Shown: positions 42,695-54,837 of the stretch, piece after piece | Layout: every line of letters starts with the position of its first letter | Position numbering within the stretch: position 1 is the stretch's first letter | Source of the DNA: Mesaphorura yosii | Taxonomy: Eukaryota > Arthropoda > Collembola > Poduromorpha > Tullbergiidae | Assembly: GCA_009869945.1 (NCBI GenBank) | Contig: WIXG01000099.1 | Coordinates: 124,001 to 188,000 of the forward strand | Length of the DNA: 64,000 nt | Direction of reading: 5' to 3' | The notes under the pieces: model-generated | The model's input: the letters and a program-made list of their open reading frames with translations, nothing else | Databases searched by the model: none | Told to the model about the DNA's origin: nothing | Made by a program: the position numbers and the translations under genes

Positions 42695-45600
42695 ACGAGT
42701 AATTTGCTTGTATAACAACCTTGTCTTTAACCTTCTTCTTAATTTTTGGCAGCAGTCCCAGCTGAAGTTGTTCCAGCAGCCAGTCATCAACGTGGGGGCC
42801 ATGATAGTCTTCAGGAAACGAAAGTTTGGGCGCTTTAATGTACCTATAAAGTCTTTCATTGAGAACATATAATTGTTGTGACTCTTCACATCTGACATTA
42901 AACCACCAGTCGCAGGTGAGAAGAGTTTGCGAGAAGAGCGTCCCGTTGGGGCACAAAAACGTGGAGTGTCCGTCGATAAAATCACAGTAATGCCATGCCT
43001 GGTAAATCCAGAAAAGGTGTCCATCATCTGATTTCAACTTAATGTGTGTGTAGAATTTTTCTGAATAACTCACTTGACATTTGGTTTCTACATCTGCAAA
43101 GAAACCTTTGTAGCGTTGTTTTTGGCAGTCGAAGCTGGTTTGTGGAATTTCATCCAGGATAGGATAATCGATTCCAGGCATTCCTACGCGGCGCAAAAGA
43201 CAAAATACAATATTGTATTAATTGTATCCCTTCGGTTCGTCGCATTAAAAAGTTCGACTCGACAAACCTGGAATCGAGGTGGAATCCGTGCTGCCAAACT
43301 TTCGTGTTACATCTGCAATTAGATTTGATGCGATGGTCGGTGTCATCATGAGTCCATACATGGGCTCATCTTGCATTTTGGTGGACTCGTCTTGAGCCGT
43401 GGCTATAGTCGGTTCACTTCGAGGCATTTCAAATTTCATTGAATGGGGATTATTGGCCTTATTTATCGCAGTTGACATATTTTCATAAAAGTCTGAAGAA
43501 TCTTGCATTGTCGTGGGCGTAATCGCCGTACTTGTTTCATTCACTAATCTTTGCTCGAGTGGAGCCTCTTTGTACGAGTGTCCATCTTCCTCAAAAGGAG
43601 ACAGCGACGTTTTGATTTGCGCAATCACATCCCTCGGCTTAGTTTTGACAAAGTACTGATTATGAATTTCTGCCTGGTCGGCCACGTTTTCCAAAAGTTC
43701 TTCGTCAGTGTAATCAGGGAAGCTGTGAGAGTACTGCTGCTGCTGATAATCATCGTCACTATAATGATAGTAATTACTGTAGTCGTCATCTTCGTCGTCG
43801 CCGTTGTGTTTGCTGTTACTGGCGCTCGAAGGCTCGTTCTCAACAATGGCATTTGAATTCTCACTCTTGTAGTTCGAATTCGCCCTGAGCACTGAGTTGG
43901 TGGTGTCAAGTAATGAAGATGACGCGGCGGGGTCATCCTCAACAGCGTCGTAGGACACTCTCGAACCCAAACGCATTGATTGTAATGAACCTGAAGGCTG
44001 TGTCTGTGGCAGTTGATTGTGGTTGTCGCCTGTCGACGAATAGTATTGCTCAACGTAGGCAGGGGGAGATTCGAGTGTCGATTGTTGCGGTTCAATCACT
44101 TTTTCCGAGTATCTCACCTTATCCTTATCTTTGGAATCAATTATGCTGTTTGGCGAAGGCGAAGACGAGGCGCCCACAGTCGTATACACGTAGTAATCAT
44201 CATCCTTTGCTGGCTGCCTCACAATGCCGTACTCACTCGAAATCCTTAAATTCACTTTAGGCCTGAATGGACGCTGTTGGTAGTAATAATGCTGTGATTG
44301 TGACACTGTTTGCGTGATTGGCTCATCTGCTGTAGTTACTTCTAATGCGTTCACGCTTCCATTATGATTAATCTCATTGGCAATACTTGCGCCTGTCAAT
44401 AATGACGGCAGCAGCGGTGAAGCAGCAGCAGCATGAGCGCCGGTTGGTGATGCAGCGTTTTGTGAAGAAATGCAGGCGATTGTGAGGAGAAGATTGAGTC
44501 CAATCAGAAGGACGGTCGAAACTGCAAATGTAAATACAAATGTACAATTTATGCAACGACTCACATGCAATGTGGAATGAAGATGACACGTAAAAATAGA
44601 AAGTGATTTTCTTTGGTCTGCTACAATGTATTACTCTATTCTATATATGATCATCCTGTCATAATAGTTGTCATCTGAAGCATCACAAATCATGTTTCTG
44701 GCAATTATAACTCATTAAATCTCTTTAGCATAATTGTACATCCTCAGGTTTGATATTTTTTGGAGAATCAAAGAAAGCACGGTACAAGAATGGAATAGGA
44801 CTGTCTATGAATTACGTCAGAGTTGGCTCCGTGCCTGAAGCACAGGTTTCCTCTCACAATTAAGTCTGGTAAAACGGAACAAGCTCTACCGCCACATTCT
44901 TGAAAAGTGAAATCGGACCTGTAACTGAATTACGTGCGTGGCATGTTACAATTTGAGCATTGAAAACTCATTTAAAGTTGGCCTGCACTGCACTGGCTTT
45001 GACTCTAATTTCTTTTTGGCAGAATGCGTAATGCAATGTGTTAATAATAACAACAATGTGTGGCGCTGGGTTTCTTTGTGATCTGGTTTCTGATTGTTGT
45101 TTCTGTACTTCTTCCTTCCTTCACGATCTCGCCATCTCTGTCAACAAACTACTCGTACGATGAATAAGCAAACAGCTTAACAACGAATTTACGAGCTTGC
45201 GATTTGAGAACAAAGCTCTTTAAGAGCTGCAGTTGCAATTTGCATTCAAGAATCAAGATTAAAAGCCGCATTTCTTGCATGTGGATGTGATGCACGCTGC
45301 ACGACGAGGAAGTAAACTGAAACCTTTCATAACTTGACGTGCAGCTTCAATTCGTGATGCTGCACGCATTGAAGAAAACGCAATTGACAATTTAATTACT
45401 GTGTATGAAAAGATTTACGGCAATGCGTAAAGGCTTTTAAGGTTGTGGCAGGCAAAGATGACTGGTTTCTGTGCAGTACACTAATTAAATGCCTTTTATA
45501 TCTGCTGTAATTAATTTAGACTACAAGCTATCTGCGACGAGCTTCACGTATCACATTGCTTATTGCTTCGGGTTGTCAGTGCTATTTGCAGAATTTATTC

Positions 45601-48106
45601 CATGACCTTCCTACTCAGGTTCTGTGTTAAAGTTTCTAGATCATTTACTTGTGGTACACTTGTTATACGTTGCGCAGTAACACGAAATTATTGCCAAGTG
45701 CCATGAACTCAGACTTTGTTGTAACATGTTCCGACTCAATTAGTGAGCCAGAAATCGAAAGACACCGACGCCGAATCGTATACGACTTGAGGAACAATTT
45801 TTCTCCAGTGTCGTAATCGAGTTTCTCGTGTAAGATAATCGGTCCTGATTATTGAGCCTTGTAAGACGATCTGGCGCCACGCCAGGTCGTCTTAAAATAA
45901 ATCAGATTCATATTTTACCCTGGCATGGCGTTAGCAGACAGTCAAGCATGACAGGTAGTCTATGTTGCTGCACTCCAAGACAATGCCAATCTTGAATTGA
46001 TCGAGTTCACGGTCATGTCAGAGTCATGGTGGTTACAAGAAAACATTACCTTGACTGAAACATGCAGACAGAGCAAAAAAGGCTAAAAATGGATCACGCA
46101 GAACAATTAAAATGAGACAGGACAAAGAAGAAAGAAGATTCAATTTATTATCGTAGCATATGACGGCCTGCGATTGTGACATTCAGAAAATAATTACTTC
46201 ACAGTCATTAACTTCACGTCAGGAAATGGTCTCGCGATCGCGCACTCTGTGCGTTGGACATTGACGAAGGCAGAGCAAAGCAATGAGAAGAGGACATGAT
46301 GTAAAAATTGAATCAGAAACATTCTGCGATTCTCCTTCTGCGAGTCAATTAATTAGATGACAATGACAACAATTCATATTGTTCTCGGTATTTGTCTTTG
46401 AGAGAATTGGATCCACCCTTTAGCATGGCGCGTCTTAATCTGCTCACATCTTCTCACAGCCCATTAACCATCGCATCGCATCGCCAGGCTCTCGATCGTA
46501 CTTTGTCAATGCCATTGCGCCTGATTCTGGTATGAAATTACTCGATTTGTATTACGACGTTACATAACAACACTCTAAGCTCAAGTTTATGTTATTGTTG
46601 CCATTTCCATTATTATTTTTTCACTCTGACCTGATTTTGATTTGTACGCACACAATGTTCTGAACAAAAATGAACGGCCAAGAAACAAGAGCGAGCTCGC
46701 ATCGCATCGCTCATAAATCAGGGATTATTATAATAATGAACATGTTTAGCTCATTGTTACCGTTGTAATGCAATCGCGCTTTACAATGATAATAACGTGG
46801 TAATGGCAATCCGCGAGCGATAACAATGGCTCGATATTGGTGCATGACATTAACTTTAAAACTTTGCACTGGTTTTGCGTTTGGCATCATGGAATTGGAT
46901 TTGGAGCAGCGGACTGGTGGACTTGAAGCCGTAGCGCGAGGCGCTGTTTTGTACTGCATTAATTTAGTAAATCAAAGCAATCTCGTTATCTCTTTCTGTT
47001 CCTTGGTCGATTATCTTTTCTCACGCAGTCCAAGCCTGCCCGTGTGCGCGTAGAGGTCACCAACAATGAAATATCGCTATTGTCCACAATAAACCAGCAT
47101 TCGAGAGCGAAATTGGATTTCATTTCAATGATGTGAGAATATTATTATAAATTGCTCACCGCACTTCGTCCACGCTCATGTCCGAGGAGTACGTGAGCGA
47201 GCAATGAGCAATTCTGTCATGTTGCATAAATTAATTCAGCAGCTTTGATATTTTACCAAATTGGTATTGAAATTTATTTTAATTTGTGCACATTTCTACT
47301 TAAATTTCATGTTCTCGCGAGACGCGTGCGAGATTGTGGAATTATGACCGCATGATTAAAGTCGTACGAAGCGTGTTCTTAATCATATGCCCAATTTACT
47401 CATATTTCACAACCAAGACCAACAGCTCTTGTGCCCAGCGCCAGCGCTCAGCAGTGCAGATGACTTTCATTTTGCAAGATAAATTAAGCGACAGTTATAA
47501 TTATTGCACGATTACTACATAATTCTCGTGTAAAATTGAATGACCACAATTTTCTGGCTGACAGCACAGATTATGACAAATACAAATACAAAAATAGATG
47601 AGCACGCGAGATAAGAAGAGATTTGCTCGTAGTCGTCGTTCGTCGTAGTGTACTCGTATTTCAAAGAGCAAATAGGAGAGTGATAATGATCAAGAGTTGC
47701 GTCATTGTTATAAGTACGCAAAATCTTCGAGGCAAACTGCAATTATCAAAGGAATGTGATTCAATGAGTTGAAAGTGTCCTAGTCAAATCCAGTCACAGC
47801 TTAGTGGCGATGGCAATGATGGGATAGCGAATAGCAATGATTGATGCGCCTGTAAACACGTGCATGGCTATTCATTATTCACATGTGGTCATGCTAATAA
47901 TCGATTAAGGTCTTCGCTTGACGCGAACACAAATTATTGTCACCTCGTGACTGTATAGTCGTTTTTGCTTTCCTTTGGGTGAATTAATTTAGGCGTCAAT
48001 TTCAGGGATCTTATTTCGTGAGTTTTGTTTTTATCAGGCTAATATTTATGCAGGAACTCAAATGAAATCAACAACAAAGGAATCCGGTTGACTTACAGCG
48101 TTCCAT
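42693..48106 (-). CDS. Secreted single chitin-binding-domain (CBM14) cuticle protein
   Basis: Exons (- strand order): 48106-48097, 44521-43268, 43183-43074, 42998-42693; phases agree, 559 residues. The first coding exon is just MERF's first ten bases; joined across 3.6 kb it yields a textbook signal peptide (MERFSTVLLIGLNLLLTIAC). Residues about 25-415 are low-complexity, rich in Ser, Asn, Gln, Tyr and Asp with an acidic DDEDDDYSNYY stretch. Residues 424-495 form a peritrophin-type chitin-binding domain with the lead-in PGIDYPIL, six Cys (441, 457, 463, 474, 487, 495) and the aromatic block FLCPNGTLFSQ...CDWWFNV. This is the layout of the CPAP1 (peritrophin-like, one-domain) cuticle proteins of arthropods, which bind chitin outside epithelial cells. 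The 75-base intron inside the domain is in frame and open. Confidence 0.9.
45862..45894. other. Short strong hairpin inside an intron
   Basis: TAAGACGATCTGGCG (45862-45876) and CGCCAGGTCGTCTTA (45880-45894) pair over all 15 positions (one G-U) around a three-base loop. It lies in the 3.6 kb intron of the chitin-binding protein gene. The rest of that intron (44522-48096) shows no exon. Confidence 0.6.
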
Positions 48107-49561
48107 GGCGCGTGGCTGGCTTTCGTCTAGCAATGCCAATAAATGATTCTTGTCTCCAGCTGAAGGCAAGTCGTTGACGTGGGCCTCTGTTTTTCCTCCA
48201 TTTCGGCTTGAGCGTGAAAACTAAATTCACCACATGCAGAACACGAAATGTCAGATATTCACTGAAGAACTTTGGCCTTTTATTGAGTTCCTGTGCGTAA
48301 AAGATAGACTCCTGGTGTGTTCTTCATGTGTAAATGTCGCAAACACTTTTGAAACATTTTCTTAAGTGTATGTTCGCTGACAATTCTGAGAGCACAACCT
48401 TTTGTTGACAAACATTATTACACGAGCCACGAACACTAACACAAATACCGAAATGTCATGCTTGAAGCCGACGCCTGCGCGCGTTAATGACAAAATGACT
48501 CGCCATGTTGGGCTTAAATACAAAACTCAGAGGTGTTGCGTGCGTATGCGCACGCGGTGTAATCCGTCGTGAATGTGAATGAATTCTGCGTCCTACGCAC
48601 AAACGACAATTTGATTCCGATTAGGAATCCATTTGCTTGTGCTCAAGCTACGCTTAGCTTGAGTTTGAATGCACTGCAAATGGTGAATGGCTTGGCTTGA
48701 GCTTGAATGGAACTTGTCTGCTTTTCTTTATTCAAAGCATAAGGAATCGCGCTTACTTGTACCCACCCCAATAAATAAAGTAATAAAGCAATTTAGCATC
48801 GCATTCACAACAATGTTATGTCGTATGCGCTTAATTCGCAAAGTGATCAACTTATCATTGCTAGTGTACATTCTAAACAGATTACTACCTTTGAAGCATG
48901 CCGTACAGCAAATGGCTGCATGAACGGCTTTCTGTATGAAAAGTATCGTGACGCATATGCGAATTGCGAATTTGAAGAATCTTGCAATGCGTACGTGCAC
49001 GTGGGTTTGAGAGCCAGGCTATTAATCCGGTTTCTCAATCAGCAAATTGACGAATATCTTTCTCGTATAAGATTCACTTGAGAATTTCGTTGTTAATTCC
49101 TGTTTCATTCTTTCCTCTCGATGTTTTGATTGACCGACATTCACAAATAAGACAGGATTGGAATGCAAAGAAATTTGTAAACGGAGAGTCTCACCATTTC
49201 GCCACTTTTGGGTGCGGGTAGAAAATCCGCCCAAACTGAAAGCCAAGGCCAGTAGTGCAAAATGGTCATTAAGTTGCGATTCCATACCATTATAGCTTTA
49301 CATCATTACGGCCAAGATACAGTGAAGTTAATTAGAGCGGCAACTTTTTCGATGAGTAAAATTTTTGTTCTACACAGCACAATTATGAAGCTCAAAGTTC
49401 CTTTGGTCCAGGACTTGACTTTGGTAGTCGTAAAAGAGATTCTAGCCGACAATCAGATGGGCAATTTTAGCTCGTCTGTTACGATACCGTAGGGTTGTGC
49501 AATCAGTTTTCGTTGCCTCCACCACGTCGATCACTTATCGAGTACATTTCCAACCCACACT
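48107..49561. other. Shared upstream region of two divergent genes
   Basis: Lies between the start of the chitin-binding protein gene (-) and the prenyltransferase gene (+). No coding exon was found; frames of 60-90 codons overlap on both strands. ACTGA at 48261-48265 is a TCAGT initiator on the - strand, with only a weak TATA-like ATAAAAG near it. Confidence 0.4.
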
Positions 49562-49569
49562 TATAAAAG
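49562..49569 (+). promoter_or_regulatory. TATA box of the prenyltransferase gene
   Basis: TATAAAAG about 33 bases upstream of a TTAGTC initiator-like site near 49595, giving a 5' UTR of about 75 bases before the ATG at 49670. Confidence 0.5.
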
Positions 49570-49669
49570 TGCCTGCAAGATTGCACCCGGACCTTAGTCT
49601 GCCGATTTCACGTCCACATTCTCGGAACAGCTTTGCAAAATTTCAGTGTATTTCATTAACGGAGAAAGA

Positions 49670-51174
49670 ATGGTGTTGACCAATGGGAACATTCTTAGCA
49701 AACTTTCCAAGAACGACATCATTCAAGAGGATGAGACGAGAAAAATAGTTACCGAATTTAATGCAGCGTGGCCAAGATTACTGGCGGAGCTGTCAGAAGA
49801 CGAGATGCTGAAAGACATTCGTGAGAGTATGGTGTGGTTGGATCACGTGCTCAGAGAAAACGTTCCGTTTGGAAAACAGAACAGGTAACGCAATCGCAAT
49901 ATACAAAGAAATTAATTGCGAATTAGAAAAATAGACCTATGGTATGAGCTTATCGCATTTACTATTATTCATTACCGAATGTCCTTCAGAGCGCTGGTGG
50001 GCATCTTGGTCTACTTCCAACTCACGAAAGATCAAGTCCACGATGATGAGGAGAAGTTCCTGTGCTACGTCAGCGGCTGGTGTGCAGAAATTGTAAGCGC
50101 CAAGCATATTATTGCCCTAGATTTCGCATTTCCAATGAAATTTACAAAGTGCATACTTTTCCACTTCCACCACGCAGATGCAAACCGCCGCATTGATTGC
50201 CGACGACATCATGGATGGTTCGAAGGAGAGACGCGGAAGACTTTGCTGGTACAAGCATGACAACGTCGGTGTGTCCGCGTTGAACGATGCCTTTCTGCTG
50301 GAGAATCTTTGCTACCACATTATGTGGAAATACTACAGCGGTCAAGAGTACTTTATCCGGCTACTCAAGACCATCATGGATACAGGATTTCGGACCGTGC
50401 TCGGACAGAGCCTCGACACCCGCCTGAGCTTCGAAGATGACCTCGAGAAGTATGAAAGAAAATGGCAACCAGTCGGCAAGGCAAGAGTGATCATGCTAAA
50501 CAGGTTTCGTATGTTTCTTTCAGGTTCACAATGGACACTTACAAAGCCATCGTTAAGTATAAAACATCTTACTATTCGTTTTACACTCCAGTGTCAGCTG
50601 CCATGATTCGAGTAAGGTTCGGGCATTAATTATATTACACAGAATCCAGTCACGTATGAGTCATGAATGAATCCTGAAATTCTGAGCAGGCTGGTCTCAC
50701 GGATGTGCAGCTGTTCAACACAATCGAGAACCTGGCTTTGGAAATGGGCTACCTGTTTCAAGTGCAAGATGACTTTCTAGACTGCTATGGACTGTCTGAT
50801 GTGACTGGCAAAGTTGGGACCGACATCCGTGACAGAAAATGCACGTGGCTAATTGTTACAGCACTGAAGGATGCGAGTCCTGAGCAAAAAGAATGCTTGC
50901 AAGTTCGTGCCTGAAACTCTATCTGGCTAGAATTGCTGGATTTCTCTTGTAACGAAGTTGGTTTCTTTTCAAGGACGTGTATGGTTCTAAGGATAGCCAA
51001 GACGAGAAGACGGTTCAACTCATTTACGAAGAACTGAACATCGAGCAGAAGTACCGGCTGCACGAAGACTGCGTGTATAAAGAGATTTGTCAAATGATTA
51101 ACTGCCTGCCCAACGTAATTCCGAAAGAGCCTCTGAATGCTCTGTTGAACAGCATTTATAAACGCAACAAGTAA
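49670..51174 (+). CDS. Farnesyl-diphosphate-synthase-like prenyltransferase, six exons
   Basis: Exons: 49670-49884, 49990-50092, 50178-50449, 50524-50611, 50690-50902, 50974-51174; phases agree, 363 residues (family about 350). It should condense isopentenyl diphosphate with allylic diphosphates, a cytosolic step in terpenoid and juvenile-hormone precursor supply. Seen: GKQNR (IPP site; GKLNRG is usual), first Asp-rich motif DDIMD at 115-119, RRG after it, IVKYKTSYYSFY, second Asp-rich motif DDFLD at 253-257, and GKVGTDIRDRKCTW (usually DNKC). Odd: the two residues that set product length in farnesyl synthases (Phe-Phe, five and four before the first Asp) are Ala110-Ala111. It may therefore make longer chains, or be an FPPS-derived terpene synthase. 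In exon 3, I end at 50449 (GTATGA donor, 74-base intron) because it restores the family sequence. Confidence 0.88.
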
Positions 51175-51202
51175 ACTAGTACCTTCGGTGGATCCGGCAT
51201 AG

Positions 51203-51289
51203 AATAAAGCTTGGAATTGCACGCTTAAAGAACTGCCTCAATCTTTCACCTGACCCAAGAGGTCTATGCAATAAATGACATAAAATAAA
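51203..51289 (+). terminator. Two poly(A) signals after the prenyltransferase gene
   Basis: AATAAA at 51203-51208 and again at 51284-51289, 29 and 110 bases after the stop codon. Confidence 0.55.
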
Positions 51290-51446
51290 GCATGGCCGGC
51301 AGCACGCAATCACGGTACGGGATGTAGATTTATTTACTGCATTTCCTCATAACTTCTATTCTAGTGCACAGGCGAATACAGGCTTTCGTGATATCGACAC
51401 GGACGTTTTTCTAAAACCTCATTACTTAAATTAATCATGAGGTACA

Positions 51447-51710
51447 AGATTCCTGCAGGTTGTAAGCACAGTTAAGCTTGTTGATTGCTGCATCACAATT
51501 AACGGACTAAAAAATTACTACATATGCTTAAATAGCACAGCCTGCTGATTAATTGTTGATGACTTCTCTGTATCACAATCACACTTATCAAACTTATCAA
51601 ACTAAAAGAAGATTCCTACAGACTTAAAAATTTACAAGGCAGCTTATCCTACTTGGAATTAATCTATCTCTGTATCACAATTGAAATTGACCACAAGAAG
51701 ATTCCTGCAG
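51447..51710. repeat. Degenerate repeat, three partial copies
   Basis: AGATTCCTRCAG recurs at 51447, 51610 and 51699, and TCTCTGTATCACAAT at 51565 and 51667 (with GCATCACAAT in the first copy near 51490). It fills the gap between the convergent prenyltransferase and SINA-like genes; I saw nothing else in 51290-51748. Confidence 0.45.
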
Positions 51711-51748
51711 ATCTGAACAAACTATAAACCAATCACCATCTTGACTTC

Positions 51749-54037
51749 TTAATCGTCACAATGGCCGCGTATCTCCAAAGTTCGGCCACATCTTCGTACA
51801 TATTTTCCTGTAGAGCGGAAAATTTGTAACTTCAGTATCGCCTTGTGAGTATAGGCGAACTTGAATGTGGGTGTCCAAGCATCAGGTAGAGCCCTTGACA
51901 CCAATTCCAAGAATATTTCTTCATCCATGTCTTTGCCAAATGGATAAACCAAGGCGTGGCATATCTTTCTATACAAACGATTTTTCTGGAAAATGATTCA
52001 GAGAGCAAACATGTCAGTTTTGATGTCAATATTTTCGAATCTGGCAATCACAGCTTACCACAACCGCTTCAAACTGCAGCTTAACCTGAAATTGTGCTGC
52101 ACAAACTCGCGTTGCTGCAGGAGGTGGCTCGAAAGAAAAACACCAGGTAAGCTGCTTTTCCTGCAAAAAATAAAATGACGCAAGCTCATAAATCTTCATG
52201 GCTTCAGATTCCAAAATATTAATACACACCTCGAATCGTACTTGGTGGATTGTAAATTTTCCATCCCCACACTCAGCAATGGTTTGCGTTAAGATGGAAG
52301 GCAGCACTGACACTGAAAGAGGAATGTCTCAGCTTACGACACAAGCACGTGGTGGGCGTAGTGACCAATGAACATGAAGGGCCTTACTTTTGCATGAAGC
52401 TGCCTCTAATGGGAGGCGAAGTTCGCACTGAACCAAAGGGTCTTGCCTCGGCCATCTAATTAATTCCTTGTTTGATAATTCGGGAAATATACGTAAGAAA
52501 TGTCCCCTTAAAAGGTGATCCACGTACTTTGTATAGATAACCTCTGCATCACAAAACTCGCAAGAGTTCGCACCATGATCCCTAGCACACAAATTAAATT
52601 AGTCAAGCCTCAAGCGTTGATGATTTTAAAAAATAGTAAACACAAGTCAAGTGTGTAACAGAAACTTACTCGCAAACCAAAAAATGTTTGGGCGCGTAAT
52701 CTTTTAGATTTAAGCAGCTCTGGTGAGCACTGAGCTGTGATCCACTGACTTTCAATCCACAGTAGCATACATACTGGAGATCTTGTAACAATGCGTCGAT
52801 CCGCCTCATCTCCACTGGGACGCCGACTTCGTCACAAATTGGACAACGGAAACGAAATCGTTTATCGGGTCGACACGGTACAACACATTCTCGTTGACAT
52901 AAGGAGCACATTGAATGTCCTCGGATGCAACCCAAGATAGGTGGAGCAAAATTGCGCTTACATTTGCAGCACACTAAAACTTTTGCCACTTCCATTTTTA
53001 TTTTGTCTGACGCCGTGACTTCAGTTGACGCCAGCACTTCACGCATCCTCGACCTCCCATTCATTTTTCCTAAAAGAAAGAATCATTTGAATCATTTTTC
53101 CGCACAAGAACTATGTAATGTTTGTAGTGACATGATCCAATGTAAGAATCTTCACTAACTTTCCAGATGGAGAGTTAATTTCGACTTTAATGTTCTCGCC
53201 TCTTTGCCAAATTGTTCCACCGAAGAAGTTGACGCCGTAATGTTTACTTCGCTCTTTTTGAAATGTTTGACTATTTCAACTGTTTCTTTTCGAACGATCT
53301 GCTCACATTGCGTCGGAGTTGGAGACCCATTGGAGTTGCGTCTACCTTCAGCAGATTCTGCAACGGTTCCCACTGGAATTGTAACCCTGAAAATGTTCAA
53401 AGAAAACTGGAATCTGAAAAGAAAAACGATCTATGTAATGCCAAAACTGCAATACTGCAATACCTGTTGTCGTCCTGTTGCGCGTCCAACTGACTCAGCA
53501 AGCTGCCAGGCTCATAAATTGGATTCGATGGAGTAGGATCACCACCAAATACAAATTTCGAAAGCATTCGAGGTGGTCTGGACGGAAGATTCAAATGCTG
53601 CGCAGGCTGTACTGAATTTTCACCATCCACAAATAAATCTGGGTCGAATGGTACTCGACGATTCGGATCCGGAGGTCCTGGACCAGAACGATTTCTTGTT
53701 CTACCTAAAAACAGCCTGATAGTGAAATTTCGACTTCGGGTATACTTTCGAACCTGAACATAAGCAGCCTAATCCATCAGGGCTGGCATGTTATGCTCAC
53801 TTTGCGTTATGATACGACCCGATGGGTTTGTTTACTTACGTCCTGTCCTATTGTTGAAAAATCTTCTTTCAATCTTCGCACGCCTTGCGTAATACTCTTC
53901 TTCCACTCCCTCATCATTCCCGTCAATATTCATTAATCGCACGATTTCACCGTCTCTAGGACTTCGAAAATCAGCAAACGAAGTCGAACACGTGTAGTCG
54001 AATGGATTTAGTTCGTTTCTTGCTTCTGCTGACACAA
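51749..54037 (-). CDS. SINA/SIAH-like RING and zinc-finger protein, at least eight exons
   Basis: Exons (- order): 54037-53840, 53704-53464, 53386-53160, 53069-52670, 52581-52388, 52312-52230, 52160-52059, 51985-51749; all phases agree. The first exon has no ATG near its 5' edge; its first ATG is at 53933 (525 residues from there), or an upstream exon supplies the start. The first ~185 residues are disordered, rich in Pro, Asn, Asp and Ser. Then a RING-like set (CCKC, CIRGHSMCSLC, CPIC; PPILGC as in SINA), a SIAH-type zinc finger (CYCG, HQSCL, CEFC, HLLRGHF) and a C-terminal region where SIAH proteins have their TRAF-like substrate domain. Likely an E3 ubiquitin ligase, but divergent: the RING loop is longer than in SINA, so activity is inferred. 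Confidence 0.72.
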
Positions 54038-54837
54038 CTGCAATTAATCAAGGAACAATATGCCAGTTCCAGGTGGTAAATACACTTAAGATATAGGAAC
54101 AAGAATATAATCAAACACTCCACCGTTGCAAGACTCCAGTCCAGTCCCAAAGAGGAAGATCCAAATCCAAGTCTCTCGTCAGCAGTCAACACGGCATTGA
54201 TATCGATCTGTCTAAGGAAGATGGCAAATGTCAAGTCACACCGACCGAGCCAATGGCAGACTAATAGCTGCGACACCCTACGCTGCGTTATAAAACTTAA
54301 TGAACTTACGAGATTACGAGGCAACCATCGAGCGAAGCGAAGCCAGTGCCAGTGCCAAGTGCAGTACACGACCAATCTAACAGGGATGAAGCAACGCGTG
54401 TCGCGAGAATGACGATGATAGACGCCAAAGCCAAAGACGAGATAACTAGATTTCAGATTTGCATGTAAACGAGACAGTCAGCTTTCAGACTATTGGGCGT
54501 TTTCAATTCTTCTACTCAGTTTGAACAACGCAACATGACTAAAATGAAAACACAGCAAATTATGAAATAATTTTATGATTCCCTGACGTACATGTTCAGT
54601 GACGCCGCTAGTTTCGTCTTGTTTTGATGGAATAGTGCGGTACAAACATTTGTGTAGAACATGCTTGAAGGCGTAGTGAAAGTAGGAGAAGGGATAAGTG
54701 CGTAGTTGGAGATTTGAGAAAGTCGATTTCATATTTTCGAAATTTTTGTTTATGATTTAAGTTGCTAATTAATTGTGGTTGTGTGAGATTAAGCTAAAAT
54801 TGCATCTCAAAACAGACGATTCAGAGGAATTACAATT
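54038..54837. promoter_or_regulatory. Divergent promoter region of the SINA-like and Tudor genes
   Basis: Head-to-head genes with 800 bases between known exons. On the - strand a GTAAGT donor (54309-54304) could close a non-coding first exon that joins 54037; a five-codon upstream frame (ATG to TAA) lies just before it. No TATA box was seen. Frames here are short. Confidence 0.4.

Noticed and set aside
50500-50523. A 20-base intron in the prenyltransferase gene (GTTTCGTATGTTTCTTTCAG)
   Set aside because: It has GT and AG ends and keeps the frame, but is far below known animal intron sizes. A donor at 50450 gives a 74-base intron and an equally good family match.
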